A stretch of 64,000 nucleotides of DNA from Dickeya zeae NCPPB 2538 (GCF_000406165.1 NZ_CM001977.1:2178124-2242123), one strand, 5' to 3'. Counted from the stretch's first letter, positions 43,010 through 52,585 are shown. Notes: generated by a model from the sequence alone, not told the origin. Program-made: numbers and translations.

Positions 43010-43600
43010 ATGAGTGATGATCGTCACCAGCAACGTCAGCAGCGACTAAAAGAAAAAGTCGACGCCCGCATCGCCGCCGCTACTGATGTCCGTGGCATTC
43101 TGATGGTATTCACCGGTAACGGTAAAGGAAAAACCACGGCGGCCTTCGGCACGGTAACCCGGGCCGTCGGACACGGACTGAAAGCTGGCGTCATCCAGTT
43201 CATTAAAGGTGAATGGCCGAACGGCGAAAAGAATCTGCTACAGCAGCATGGGGTGGAGTTTCAGGTGATGGCGACCGGCTTTACCTGGGATACACAAAAC
43301 CGCCAGACAGACACCGAAGCCGCCCAGCGTGTGTGGCAGCATGGCCTGCGTATGCTGGCCGATGACTCGCTCGATCTGGTGGTGCTCGATGAACTGACCT
43401 ATATGTTGAGCTACGATTACCTGCCGCTGAACGATGTCATGACCGCACTACAGCAGAGGCCAGCGCATCAGAGCGTAATCATTACCGGCAGGGGTTGTCA
43501 TCGCGACTTGCTGGAAATGGCGGATACCGTAACGGAAATGCGGCCGGTGAAACATGCCTTTGACGCCGGGATTCAAGCCCAGCAAGGGATTGACTGGTAG
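43010..43600 (+). CDS. btuR: Cob(I)yrinic acid a,c-diamide adenosyltransferase
   Basis: Corrinoid adenosyltransferase of 196 aa (BtuR/CobA/CobO family) that transfers the adenosyl group of ATP to cob(I)alamin. The P-loop FTGNGKGKTTAAFGT is near 34-48, and the Walker-B-like LDLVVLDELTYMLSYDYL near 120-137. Used for corrinoid salvage; no cobalamin synthesis genes are nearby. Convergent with rluB. Confidence 0.96.
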   Translation: MSDDRHQQRQQRLKEKVDARIAAATDVRGILMVFTGNGKGKTTAAFGTVTRAVGHGLKAGVIQFIKGEWPNGEKNLLQQHGVEFQVMATGFTWDTQNRQTDTEAAQRVWQHGLRMLADDSLDLVVLDELTYMLSYDYLPLNDVMTALQQRPAHQSVIITGRGCHRDLLEMADTVTEMRPVKHAFDAGIQAQQGIDW

Positions 43601-43623
43601 ATATCAGGAAAGAACAACAGCAA

Positions 43624-43649
43624 AGAGGCTGCGCCAGTCGGCACAGCCT
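43624..43649 (-). terminator. Probable rluB terminator
   Basis: An 11-bp stem with one G-U pair (minus strand GAGGCTGTGCC and GGCGCAGCCTC, loop GACT) is followed by TTTGCTG. It lies between the convergent btuR and rluB genes and may act on both. Confidence 0.6.
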
Positions 43650-43661
43650 CAGACAAACCAA

Positions 43662-44552
43662 TCAACCGTTGCGCTTCGGCGCACTGCGACGGTTGCCCGT
43701 AGGACGACTCGCCGCGCCAGTCTGCCCATGGCGTTTCACCGCACGGCGTATCTGGTTAGCCTTCACCCGACGGCGCTCGCGCTCCACTGGCAGTTTACTG
43801 ACCGTCTCTGGCGTCAGTTGCACCAGCTCACGCAGGTAGTTAACGTCAGCCAGCGGCATCTCCGTCCAGCCACCACGGGGTAACCCTTTCGGTAACTGAA
43901 TATCGCCATAACGCACACGGATCAGACGACTCACCTGCACGCCCACCGCTTCCCACAAACGACGTACTTCGCGGTTACGGCCTTCCGTTAAGGTGACGTT
44001 GTACCATTGATTCAGCCCTTCGCCACCTTGGTAGCGAATCGCACGGAATGCCGCCGGGCCATCTTCCAGTTGAACGCCTTTACTCAATTGACGAATTTTA
44101 TCATCACCCACTTCGCCAAAGACGCGTACGGCATACTCACGCTCGACTTCACGGCTGGGGTGCATCAAACGGTTAGCCAGCTCACCATCCGTTGTAAACA
44201 GCAGCAGGCCAGAGGTATTCACGTCAAGACGCCCTACTGCCACCCAACGGTATCCCTGAATGCGCGGCAGACGATCAAACACCGTCGGTCGGCCTTCCGG
44301 GTCGCTGCGGGTACAGAGTTCCCCTTCCGGCTTGTAATACATTAATACACGGCAGACAGCTTCTTCAGTTTCACGAACTGACACCACATGTCCGTCGATA
44401 CGAATTTTGGTCGCCCGGGTAACCTCAACGCGATCCCCCAACGTGGCAATCTTGCCGTCAACGCTAATGCGCCCGGCTTCAATCATACTTTCAATTTCGC
44501 GGCGTGAACCGTGCCCTGCACGCGCCAGCACTTTCTGTAGCTTTTCGCTCAT
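43662..44552 (-). CDS. rluB: 23S rRNA pseudouridine(2605) synthase RluB
   Basis: Pseudouridine synthase of 296 aa. The N-terminal S4 RNA-binding domain covers about residues 3-50 (KLQKVLARAGHGSRREIESMIEAGRI). The RsuA-family catalytic domain contains GRLDVNTSGLLLFTTDGELANRLMHP near 107-132, with the catalytic aspartate. EGRNREVRRLWEAVG near 190 is family-typical. The C-terminal tail is strongly basic (about 260-296), as in RluB. E. coli RluB modifies U2605 of 23S rRNA. Confidence 0.95.
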   Translation of the reverse strand: MSEKLQKVLARAGHGSRREIESMIEAGRISVDGKIATLGDRVEVTRATKIRIDGHVVSVRETEEAVCRVLMYYKPEGELCTRSDPEGRPTVFDRLPRIQGYRWVAVGRLDVNTSGLLLFTTDGELANRLMHPSREVEREYAVRVFGEVGDDKIRQLSKGVQLEDGPAAFRAIRYQGGEGLNQWYNVTLTEGRNREVRRLWEAVGVQVSRLIRVRYGDIQLPKGLPRGGWTEMPLADVNYLRELVQLTPETVSKLPVERERRRVKANQIRRAVKRHGQTGAASRPTGNRRSAPKRNG

Positions 44553-44765
44553 TGAGCAACCTCTGATGTCGCCTTCACAGGCGTCGGGGGGAATGTCATT
44601 GATGACCAGAAATGCGTTAACTCATTAAAAATAAAGAGTTAACGCAGAATAGTGTGATTATACCTTGATTCAACCCATTTGTATGCCAAATGTTAGCGGC
44701 AATAGGCCTGATACCCGCGCCTGACCGTAGGTTTATTGCCAGGATAACGTATTACAGGAGACCGA

Positions 44766-45386
44766 TTACAAAAACGGCGTCACATCCCCCGTGCCTTCGC
44801 GTACCACCACCGGTACATCTTCGGTCAGATCAATAACCGTGGTGGGCTGTTGCCCCAAAAAACCGCCGTGAATAATCAAATCTACCCGTTTACCCAGTTG
44901 TTCCTGAATTTCTTCCGGATCAGATTCGGCAAAATCGTTACCCGGCAGCATCAGCGTGGTTGACATTAACGGCTCATTCAGCACCGACAGCAAGTCCAAC
45001 GCAATCGGGTTAGACGGCACACGCATACCAATGGTTTTGCGCTTATCGTTCATCAGGCGACGTGGTACTTCTTTGGTTGCCTTGAGAATAAACGTGTAAT
45101 TACCCGGCGTATTATTTTTGATCAGGCGAAACGCAGCATTATCCACATACGCATAGGAGGACAACTCTGACAGGTCGCGGCACATCAGCGTGAAGTTATG
45201 GTTCTGGTCCAGCTCGCGAATACGGCAAATACGTTCCATCGCTGCTTTGTCTTCCAGCATACACCCCAGTGCATACCCTGAATCGGTGGGATAAACGATA
45301 ACACCGCTTTTACGCAGGATTTCCACCGTCTGGTTAATCAGACGCGGTTGCGGGTTCTGCGGATGAATATAGAAAAACTGACTCAT
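44766..45386 (-). CDS. yciO: Sua5/YciO/YrdC family protein YciO
   Basis: Protein of 206 aa (E. coli 206) with the YrdC-like nucleotide and RNA-binding fold: GVIVYPTDSGYALGC near 29-43, KNTPGNYTFILKATKEVPRR-like near 90-109, and TIGMRVPSNPIALDLL near 119. YciO is a paralogue of TsaC, which makes threonylcarbamoyl-AMP for t6A tRNA; its own role is less certain. It probably forms a transcription unit with rnm upstream on the same strand. Confidence 0.93.
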   Translation of the reverse strand: MSQFFYIHPQNPQPRLINQTVEILRKSGVIVYPTDSGYALGCMLEDKAAMERICRIRELDQNHNFTLMCRDLSELSSYAYVDNAAFRLIKNNTPGNYTFILKATKEVPRRLMNDKRKTIGMRVPSNPIALDLLSVLNEPLMSTTLMLPGNDFAESDPEEIQEQLGKRVDLIIHGGFLGQQPTTVIDLTEDVPVVVREGTGDVTPFL

Positions 45387-45577
45387 GCTACATCCTCTGT
45401 CTTCTGAATACGCGCCACTCTCAGGCCAACTACTTACAACGGGAGTGACACGCTACAAAAAGCTGTATGAATAGCGAGCGGGGTAAAGGCGAAACCGGTA
45501 TACCAGCACCATCACGATGACCGGGTAACAGCAACGAGTAAATGAAATGAACCTATCCCGCGTCGTACCGTCGTGAC

Positions 45578-46450
45578 TTAGCCCGCTAAAGCCGGGTGTT
45601 GCCAGACTGGCTCCACGCCCGCAGGCAACCACAATTTTCGCCCCAACTCTATCCAGGCACAGGGTTGATGAAAGTCCGACCCCTGTGACCCCAGCAAATG
45701 ATAGTCCTGCGCATAACGCGCCAGTTGTGAACGCTCGTCCGGTGCCTGCTGACATTGGGCGATTTCCATCGCCTCCCCACCACAATCGGCAACATGCCCG
45801 ATCAGGCGTTTGAGCCATTTGGTGGTCAGGTCATAACGGCCAGGATGCGCCAGCACCGCCACTCCACCCGACTGACGGATAGCGTCCACGGCTTGTTGTA
45901 TTGTACACCACTGTGGCGGTACATAGCCGGTTTTCCCTTTCGCCAGATATTTTTTAAACACCTGGGCGACGGTGTCGGCTTTTCCCAGCTCGACCAGATA
46001 GCGCGCAAAATGCCCACGGGTGATCATGCCGCCCTCCGCCAGCCGCGATGCGCCAGCCAGCGCATCGGGGATCAGCGCCTTTTCCAGCCGATAGGCTATT
46101 TGTTCCGCCCGTTGCTGACGGTACTGCACTTGCTGTTGCAGCAACGAGGTCAGCGCCGGATGGTCACAATCCATTCCCAGTCCGACAATATGAATTTCGT
46201 GGTTTTCCCAGACAGTGGAAATCTCAACACCAGCAATCAACCGCAGCGGTAATGCCTGCTGCACAATGGCCGCTCGCGCCTGCGCTACTGCTGCCGTGGT
46301 GTCGTGATCGGTAATTGCCAACACGCTGACGCGCATACTCACCGCTCGCTGCACCAACTCAGCAGGCGTCAGTAATCCGTCAGACGCCGTGGTATGGCTG
46401 TGCAAGTCATACAGGGGAAATGCAGGTGATGCGGGTAACTCATCTGGCAC
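45578..46450 (-). CDS. rnm: PHP-domain 5'-3' exoribonuclease Rnm (YciV/TrpH)
   Basis: Protein of 290 aa with a polymerase-and-histidinol-phosphatase fold. The metal motif YDLHSHTTASDGLLTP lies near 13-28, LAITDHDTTAA near 39-49, and VLAHPGRYDL and SQGSDFHQPC carry later histidines and aspartates. E. coli RNase AM (YciV) matures 5' ends of rRNAs and also acts on nucleotides such as pAp. Divergent from the trp operon, as in E. coli, where the name trpH was used. Confidence 0.93.
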   Translation of the reverse strand: MPDELPASPAFPLYDLHSHTTASDGLLTPAELVQRAVSMRVSVLAITDHDTTAAVAQARAAIVQQALPLRLIAGVEISTVWENHEIHIVGLGMDCDHPALTSLLQQQVQYRQQRAEQIAYRLEKALIPDALAGASRLAEGGMITRGHFARYLVELGKADTVAQVFKKYLAKGKTGYVPPQWCTIQQAVDAIRQSGGVAVLAHPGRYDLTTKWLKRLIGHVADCGGEAMEIAQCQQAPDERSQLARYAQDYHLLGSQGSDFHQPCAWIELGRKLWLPAGVEPVWQHPALAG

Positions 46451-46599
46451 GTCGGGTATCTCGCTGTTTCAGGAAATTTCAGGCGGCATGATGCCATCAA
46501 CCTGACCAAAAAGGAAAAAAGATCGGTCCGTGCTGCCTGATCTCACCATCCTGTCGTCAGCCACCAGACATTTCCCCGAAAAAATCCGGTTAAATGTTA

Positions 46600-46641
46600 T
46601 TGACTTCCTTTCTGCGTTCCAGTTAACTAGTACACAAGTTC
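46600..46641 (+). promoter_or_regulatory. trp promoter and TrpR operator
   Basis: TTGACT (46600-46605) and TTAACT (46623-46628) are spaced 17 bases; TTAACT is identical to the E. coli trp -10. The TrpR operator core AGTTAACTAGTACACAAG (46621-46638) overlaps the -10 and matches the E. coli operator closely. Repression by tryptophan-bound TrpR is expected. Confidence 0.85.
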
Positions 46642-46663
46642 AAACGTAGCGATAAGCGAGGAT

Positions 46664-46741
46664 ATGGCGATGACGGTAACAACCCTGCCCTTGAAAAATA
46701 ATGCTGGTTGGTGGCGCTTCTCCCTGTTGCGGGTGAAGTGA
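46664..46741 (+). CDS. trpL: trp operon leader peptide TrpL
   Basis: A 25-residue open frame, M-A-M-T-V-T-T-L..., containing tandem tryptophans (W16-W17, TGGTGG at 46709-46714) and ending at TGA 46739-46741. A second in-frame ATG at 46670 is also usable; GCGAGGAT precedes the first ATG. Ribosome stalling at the Trp codons would select the antiterminator over the attenuator. It is longer than the 14-residue E. coli leader. Confidence 0.85.
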   Translation: MAMTVTTLPLKNNAGWWRFSLLRVK

Positions 46742-46776
46742 TAACGCATAGCCATTTTCCGACATGCCTATCCTGA

Positions 46777-46799
46777 AACCCGCTGGTAGCGGGTTTTTT
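46777..46799 (+). terminator. trp attenuator
   Basis: AACCCGC (46777-46783) pairs with GCGGGTT (46789-46795) around a 5-base loop and is followed by a T7 run. It corresponds to the 3:4 terminator hairpin, 36 bases after the trpL stop and before trpE. Confidence 0.88.
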
Positions 46800-46824
46800 T
46801 ATGGACAAAATACGAGTAAACATC

Positions 46825-48387
46825 ATGCACACACCACAACCTGAACTAGAGCTGTTGCGCGTCGACGCCGAATACCGTAACGATCCCAGCGCCACGTTCC
46901 ACCAATTATGCGGCGCACGTCCGGCAACGCTGTTGCTGGAGTCAGCGGAGATCGATAGCAAGCAGAATCTGCAGAGCTTGCTGATTGTCGACAGTGCATT
47001 ACGCATTACCGCCCTCGGTTCGCAGGTATCCATTCAGGCATTAACAGCTAACGGTGCCTCGCTGTTACCGTTGCTGGACAAGGCATTACCGAGCGATGTC
47101 ACGGTCGATGTGCGTCCAAATGGCCGTGAACTGACCTTCCCTGGCATCGACGGTCTGTTAGATGAAGATGCACGCCTGCGCTCGCTGTCGGTATTTGATG
47201 CGCTGCGCCAGATGCTGACACTGGTGACCTGCCCGCCGGACGAACGCGAAGCGATGTTCTTCGGTGGCCTGTTCGCCTACGACCTGGTGGCCGGCTTCGA
47301 AAGCCTGCCGCCACTCAGCCAGCAACAACGCTGCCCGGATTACTGTTTTTACCTGGCCGAAACACTGCTGATTGTGGATCACCAAAAACGGGTCACCCAT
47401 TTGCAAGCCAGCCTGTTTACACCTGACGCCACCGAGCGTCTGCGTCTGCAACAACGTTTGGAGCAGTTACAACACCAGTTACGTCAGCCTGCTCCAGCAT
47501 TGCCGTACCAGACGGTAGACACCATGACACTGAGCTGCAATCAGAGCGATGAAGACTATGGTGCCGTCGTCAGCCAAATGCAGCAGGCAATCCGTATCGG
47601 TGAGATCTTTCAGGTCGTCCCATCCCGTCGCTTCTCGCTGCCATGCCCGTCACCGTTGGCCGCCTACCAGACGCTGAAAGACAACAATCCGAGTCCTTAC
47701 ATGTTTTACATGCAAGATCAGGATTTCACCCTGTTCGGTGCCTCGCCGGAAAGCTCGCTCAAATATGACGCCATCAGCCGCCAGATTGAGATCTACCCTA
47801 TTGCAGGCACTCGACCTCGTGGACGTCGCGCCGACGGCTCGCTGGACCGGGATCTGGACAGCCGTATCGAACTGGAAATGCGCACCGACCATAAAGAACT
47901 GGCCGAGCACCTGATGCTGGTGGACCTGGCTCGCAACGATTTGGCGCGGATCTGCGAACCCGGCAGCCGCTATGTCGCTGACCTGACCAAAGTAGACCGC
48001 TACTCATTCGTTATGCATCTGGTCTCTCGGGTGGTTGGCACGCTGCGTCACGATCTGGATGTCCTGCACGCCTACCGCGCTTGTATGAACATGGGGACGC
48101 TCAGCGGCGCGCCTAAAGTCCGGGCGATGCAGTTGATCGCGGAAAGTGAGAAAACACGCCGCGGCAGCTACGGCGGTGCGGTAGGTTACTTCACCGCACG
48201 TGGCGACCTCGATACCTGCATCGTCATCCGTTCCGCCTATGTAGAAGATGGCATCGCTACCGTGCAGGCTGGTGCTGGCGTCGTGCTGGATTCCCAGCCA
48301 CAAGCCGAAGCCGACGAAACCCGTAACAAAGCCCGCGCGGTTCTGCGCGCGATTGCCAGCGCGCATCATGCCCGGGAGGTGTTCTGA
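46825..48387 (+). CDS. trpE: Anthranilate synthase component I
   Basis: Large subunit of anthranilate synthase, 520 aa (E. coli 520); with TrpG it converts chorismate and glutamine to anthranilate. LLLESAEIDSK near 35-45 contains the Ser of the tryptophan feedback site (LLES). The chorismate-binding domain includes FQVVPSRRFSLPCPSP near 264, IAGTRPRGRRADGSLDRDLDSR, and GGAVGYFTARGDLDTCIVIRS. The ATG at 46825 matches the family N-terminus; an in-frame ATG at 46801 sits on the attenuator T-run. Its stop overlaps the trpG ATG by one base. Confidence 0.97.
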   Translation: MHTPQPELELLRVDAEYRNDPSATFHQLCGARPATLLLESAEIDSKQNLQSLLIVDSALRITALGSQVSIQALTANGASLLPLLDKALPSDVTVDVRPNGRELTFPGIDGLLDEDARLRSLSVFDALRQMLTLVTCPPDEREAMFFGGLFAYDLVAGFESLPPLSQQQRCPDYCFYLAETLLIVDHQKRVTHLQASLFTPDATERLRLQQRLEQLQHQLRQPAPALPYQTVDTMTLSCNQSDEDYGAVVSQMQQAIRIGEIFQVVPSRRFSLPCPSPLAAYQTLKDNNPSPYMFYMQDQDFTLFGASPESSLKYDAISRQIEIYPIAGTRPRGRRADGSLDRDLDSRIELEMRTDHKELAEHLMLVDLARNDLARICEPGSRYVADLTKVDRYSFVMHLVSRVVGTLRHDLDVLHAYRACMNMGTLSGAPKVRAMQLIAESEKTRRGSYGGAVGYFTARGDLDTCIVIRSAYVEDGIATVQAGAGVVLDSQPQAEADETRNKARAVLRAIASAHHAREVF

Positions 48388-48965
48388 TGGCCGATATCCT
48401 GCTACTCGATAACATTGATTCTTTTACCTATAACCTGGTCGACCAACTGCGTGCCAGCGGCCACAACGTGGTGGTGTATCGTAACCAATTGCCTGCTGAC
48501 GTGATCATCGAGCGCCTGCAGCACATGGAAAAACCGGTGTTGATGCTCTCTCCCGGGCCAGGTACCCCCTCTGAAGCCGGGTGCATGCCGGTGTTGCTGC
48601 AACGCTTGCGCGGCCAACTGCCGATTATCGGGATTTGTCTGGGACATCAGGCCATCGTCGAAGCCTATGGCGGTCATGTCGGTCAGGCCGGTGAAATCCT
48701 GCACGGTAAAGCCTCCAGCGTTGAACACGATGGTCAGGCCATGTTCATCGGATTACCCAGCCCGTTGCCAGTAGCACGCTATCACTCGCTGGTGGGAAGC
48801 AACATCCCGGCTGAACTGGTGATTAACGCCAGTTTCAACGGCATGGTGATGGCAGTGCGCCACGATGCACACCGTGTCTGCGGTTTCCAGTTCCACCCGG
48901 AATCGATACTAACGACTCATGGTGCGCGTTTGCTGAATCAGACGCTGGACTGGGCTTTGGCTTGA
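48387..48965 (+). CDS. trpG: Anthranilate synthase component II (glutamine amidotransferase)
   Basis: Stand-alone class I glutamine amidotransferase of 192 aa that supplies ammonia to TrpE. The catalytic triad is visible: Cys in GICLGHQAI near 83, and His and Glu in QFHPESI near 170. MLSPGPGTPSEAG near 52 is the conserved glycine loop. In E. coli trpG is fused to trpD; here it ends with a stop at 48963-48965 and trpD has its own start, as in Serratia and soft-rot bacteria. Confidence 0.97.
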   Translation: MADILLLDNIDSFTYNLVDQLRASGHNVVVYRNQLPADVIIERLQHMEKPVLMLSPGPGTPSEAGCMPVLLQRLRGQLPIIGICLGHQAIVEAYGGHVGQAGEILHGKASSVEHDGQAMFIGLPSPLPVARYHSLVGSNIPAELVINASFNGMVMAVRHDAHRVCGFQFHPESILTTHGARLLNQTLDWALA

Positions 48966-48983
48966 ATGGAAGGAGACACACGA

Positions 48984-49982
48984 ATGCAACAGATTCTTGA
49001 GAAATTGTACCGTGCCGACATTCTGAGTCAGGCGGAAAGTCAGCAACTGTTTGCCGCTATTATTCAGGGCGAGCTGGAGCCGACACAGTTGGCGGCAGCA
49101 CTCATCAGCATGAAAGTGCGCGGTGAACACCCCGATGAAATCGCGGGTGCCGCGACGGCGTTGCTGGCTGATGCCAAACCGTTCCCGCGTCCAGACTACC
49201 TGTTTGCTGATATTGTCGGCACCGGCGGTGATGGCTCCAACAGCATCAACATTTCTACCGCCAGTGCTTTTGTCGCGGCCGCCTGTGGGGTAAAAGTCGC
49301 CAAACACGGCAACCGTAGCGTTTCCAGCCGTTCAGGATCGTCTGATTTATTGTCGGCCTTCGGCATCAAACTCGATATGTCGGCAGAGTTATCCCGTCAG
49401 GCATTGGATGATCTGGGCGTATGTTTTCTGTTTGCGCCGCAATACCACACCGGTTTTCGTCACGCGATGCCAGTGCGCCAACAGTTAAAAACCCGCACCC
49501 TGTTCAACGTGTTAGGGCCGCTGATTAACCCGGCACGTCCGCCGCTGGCGCTGATTGGCGTCTACCGGCCCGAGCTGGTCGCGCCGATTGCCGAAACGCT
49601 GAAAGTACTGGGGTATCAGCGTGCCGCGGTGGTACACGGCGGTGGAATGGATGAAGTCGCCATTCATGCCCCAACGCACGTGGCGGAACTGCGTGACGGG
49701 CAGGTAACCACCTACCAGTTAACCCCCCATGATTTCGGTCTGGACTCCTTCTCGCTGGACGATTTGCTGGGCGGCTCACCGGAAGAAAACCGTGATATTC
49801 TGGCCCGATTGCTCCAGGGTAAAGGGCAACCCGCGCACGATGCCGCCGTCGCGGCTAATGTGGCGCTCTTGTTAAAACTGTTCGGACAGGAAGATCTGCG
49901 GCAGAATGCCCAGCAAGCACTGGACGTGATTCATAGCGGTCAGGCTTACCAGCGTGTGTTGGAACTGGCAACCAGAGGATGA
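48984..49982 (+). CDS. trpD: Anthranilate phosphoribosyltransferase
   Basis: Second enzyme of tryptophan synthesis, 332 aa, adding phosphoribosyl to anthranilate. The PRPP-binding GTGGDGSNSINIST lies near 79-92, KHGNRSVSSRSGSSDLL near 106-122, and RTLFNVLGPLINPARP near 170. The ATG at 48984 follows AAGGAGACACACG; the ATG at 48966, directly after the trpG stop, would add six unneeded residues. Its stop overlaps the trpC start region (ATGATGATG). Confidence 0.96.
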   Translation: MQQILEKLYRADILSQAESQQLFAAIIQGELEPTQLAAALISMKVRGEHPDEIAGAATALLADAKPFPRPDYLFADIVGTGGDGSNSINISTASAFVAAACGVKVAKHGNRSVSSRSGSSDLLSAFGIKLDMSAELSRQALDDLGVCFLFAPQYHTGFRHAMPVRQQLKTRTLFNVLGPLINPARPPLALIGVYRPELVAPIAETLKVLGYQRAAVVHGGGMDEVAIHAPTHVAELRDGQVTTYQLTPHDFGLDSFSLDDLLGGSPEENRDILARLLQGKGQPAHDAAVAANVALLLKLFGQEDLRQNAQQALDVIHSGQAYQRVLELATRG

Positions 49983-49984
49983 TG

Positions 49985-51376
49985 ATGAACATGCAGGAAA
50001 CCGTATTAACCAAAATCGTGCGCGACAAGGCGCTGTGGGTAACCGAGCGCAAACAACGACAGCCGCTCGACAGCTTTCAGTCGCAGGTCACGCCCAGTTC
50101 ACGCCATTTCTATCAGTCGCTGAAAAAGGCCAGCCCGGCATTCATTCTGGAATGTAAAAAAGCCTCCCCCTCCAAGGGGTTGATACGGGCTGATTTTGAC
50201 CCGGCGGCTATCGCGCGGGTCTATCAGGATTACGCCTCCGCCATTTCCGTGTTGACTGACGAGAAGTACTTTCAAGGTGACTTTGCTTTTCTGACCCAGG
50301 TGAGCGCCGTGGTTGCCCAACCGGTTCTGTGCAAAGATTTTATTATCGACCCGTATCAGATTTACCTGGCCCGTTACTATCAGGCAGATGCCATCCTGCT
50401 GATGCTCTCAGTGTTGGATGATGACCAGTATCGTCAGTTGGCACAGGTGGCACACAGTCTGGATATGGGCATTCTGACTGAAGTTAGCAACGAAGCCGAA
50501 CTGGCGCGCGCCATCGCGCTGGAGGCCCGCGTTGTCGGCATTAATAACCGCGATTTGCGCGACCTCTCCATCGATTTGAACCGTACCCGCACACTGGCAC
50601 CACAGTTACCGGCCAGCGTCACGGTCATCAGCGAATCCGGTATCAGCCGCTATGCCCATATTCAGGAATTAAGTCAGTATGCCAATGGCTTTCTGATCGG
50701 CAGTTCGCTGATGGAGGAAGACGACCTGTCCATGGCGGTGCGTCGGGTTATTTTGGGCGAAAACAAGGTCTGTGGACTGACTCGACCTGAAGATGCCGCC
50801 GCCGCGTTCCAGGCCGGTGCGGTATATGGCGGGCTGATTTTTGTTGCCAGCTCACCGCGTTACGTGACAACGTCACAAGCACGTACCGTCATGGCTGGCG
50901 CCCCGTTGCGCTATGTCGGGGTATTCCATAATGCGCCACTGGCTGAAATCGTGGAAGCGGCATCATCGCTTCAACTGGCAGCAGTTCAATTACATGGCCA
51001 TGAAGACGACGCCACCGTTGCTGCACTGAGGGAACAACTGCCTGCAACCTGCCAGATATGGAAAGCCCAACCGGTCGGCGATACGCTGCCCCCTCTGGCA
51101 CTGCCACAGGTTGATCGGATACTGCTCGACAACGGTCAGGGCGGCAGTGGTCAATCGTTCAACTGGTCGTTGCTGCAAGGACAATCGTTACAGCAGGTAT
51201 TGCTGGCCGGTGGCCTCAACCCGGACAACATCGCACAAGCGGCCAAATTCGGCGCGGCAGGACTGGATGTTAACTCCGGCGTAGAATCGCAACCCGGCAT
51301 CAAAGATTCACAAAAAATTGCAGCGGTATTTCAAACGCTGCGTGCGGCGCAATCCCGTCGCACCTCTCATGCATAA
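49985..51376 (+). CDS. trpCF: Bifunctional indole-3-glycerol-phosphate synthase / phosphoribosylanthranilate isomerase
   Basis: Fused enzyme of about 463 aa. The N-terminal IGPS barrel covers about 1-255 (ILECKKASPSKGLIR near 49, KDFIIDPYQIYLARYYQADAILLML near 110). The C-terminal PRAI barrel covers about 256-455 (VCGLTRPEDAAAAFQAGAVYGGLIF, LAAVQLHGHE, and LLDNGQGGSGQSFNW with the catalytic Asp). The fusion is the enterobacterial form. Three consecutive ATGs (49979, 49982, 49985) follow AGAGG; the third has the best spacing, and the ATG at 49991 is the alternative. Confidence 0.96.
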   Translation: MNMQETVLTKIVRDKALWVTERKQRQPLDSFQSQVTPSSRHFYQSLKKASPAFILECKKASPSKGLIRADFDPAAIARVYQDYASAISVLTDEKYFQGDFAFLTQVSAVVAQPVLCKDFIIDPYQIYLARYYQADAILLMLSVLDDDQYRQLAQVAHSLDMGILTEVSNEAELARAIALEARVVGINNRDLRDLSIDLNRTRTLAPQLPASVTVISESGISRYAHIQELSQYANGFLIGSSLMEEDDLSMAVRRVILGENKVCGLTRPEDAAAAFQAGAVYGGLIFVASSPRYVTTSQARTVMAGAPLRYVGVFHNAPLAEIVEAASSLQLAAVQLHGHEDDATVAALREQLPATCQIWKAQPVGDTLPPLALPQVDRILLDNGQGGSGQSFNWSLLQGQSLQQVLLAGGLNPDNIAQAAKFGAAGLDVNSGVESQPGIKDSQKIAAVFQTLRAAQSRRTSHA

Positions 51377-51394
51377 AGAAGGTACAGGCTGATT

Positions 51395-52585
51395 ATGACA
51401 TTACTTAACCCTTATTTTGGCGAATTTGGTGGTCAGTATGTACCACAGATTCTGATGCCGGCCCTGCGTCAGTTGGAAGAGGCGTTTGTTAGCGCACAGC
51501 GTGATCCCGCGTTTCAGTCTGAGTTTAGCGATTTACTGAAGAATTATGCCGGTCGCCCGACCGCGCTGACGCGGTGTAAAAACCTGACGGCAGGCACCCG
51601 CACCACTCTCTACCTGAAACGTGAAGACCTGCTGCACGGCGGTGCCCACAAGACCAATCAGGTATTGGGTCAGGCGTTGCTGGCAAAACGGATGGGTAAA
51701 ACAGAAATTATCGCTGAAACCGGTGCGGGCCAACATGGTGTCGCCACGGCACTGGCGTGTGCGTTGTTAGGATTGAAATGCCGGGTTTACATGGGTGCCA
51801 AGGATGTAGAACGTCAGTCGCCAAATGTATTTCGTATGCGCTTGATGGGCGCAGAAGTCATCCCGGTGCACAGCGGTTCTGCCACGCTGAAAGATGCGTG
51901 TAACGAGGCGCTGCGTGACTGGTCTGGTAGTTATGAAACGGCGCATTATCTGCTGGGTACTGCCGCCGGCCCCCATCCTTACCCCACCATTGTGCGGGAA
52001 TTTCAGCGCATGATCGGGGAAGAAACGAAAGCCCAGGTGAAAGAAAAAGAAGGTCGCCTGCCGGATGCCGTGCTGGCTTGCGTCGGCGGTGGCTCTAATG
52101 CGATTGGTATGTTCGCCGATTTCATCGACGAGCCTTCTGTGCGCCTGATCGGTGTAGAACCGGCGGGACTCGGGATCGATACCGGGCACCACGGCGCACC
52201 ACTGAAACATGGTCGCACCGGTATTTACTTCGGGATGAAATCACCGATGATGCAGACGGATGACGGCCAGATTGAAGAGTCATACTCGATTTCAGCCGGT
52301 CTGGACTTCCCTTCAGTCGGTCCGCAGCATGCGTACCTAAACAGTATCGGGCGAGCGGAGTATGTGTCGGTAACCGACGACGAAGCGCTGAGTGCCTTTC
52401 GCGAGCTGTCTCGTCATGAGGGTATCATCCCGGCGCTGGAGTCATCCCATGCGTTGGCACATGCACTGAAAATGATCAACGATGAGCCGGAAAAAGAACA
52501 AATCCTGGTGGTGAATCTGTCCGGGCGCGGCGATAAAGACATTTTTACGGTTCACGACATTCTGAAATCCCGGGGAGAAATCTGA
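51395..52585 (+). CDS. trpB: Tryptophan synthase beta chain
   Basis: PLP-dependent subunit of 396 aa (E. coli 397) joining indole and serine. The PLP lysine lies in LLHGGAHKTNQVLGQ (Lys near 87), the catalytic Glu in AETGAGQHGVATA near 109, and the phosphate-binding loop CVGGGSNAIGMF near 230. Its last base overlaps the trpA ATG, consistent with coupled synthesis of the alpha2-beta2 complex. Confidence 0.97.
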   Translation: MTLLNPYFGEFGGQYVPQILMPALRQLEEAFVSAQRDPAFQSEFSDLLKNYAGRPTALTRCKNLTAGTRTTLYLKREDLLHGGAHKTNQVLGQALLAKRMGKTEIIAETGAGQHGVATALACALLGLKCRVYMGAKDVERQSPNVFRMRLMGAEVIPVHSGSATLKDACNEALRDWSGSYETAHYLLGTAAGPHPYPTIVREFQRMIGEETKAQVKEKEGRLPDAVLACVGGGSNAIGMFADFIDEPSVRLIGVEPAGLGIDTGHHGAPLKHGRTGIYFGMKSPMMQTDDGQIEESYSISAGLDFPSVGPQHAYLNSIGRAEYVSVTDDEALSAFRELSRHEGIIPALESSHALAHALKMINDEPEKEQILVVNLSGRGDKDIFTVHDILKSRGEI

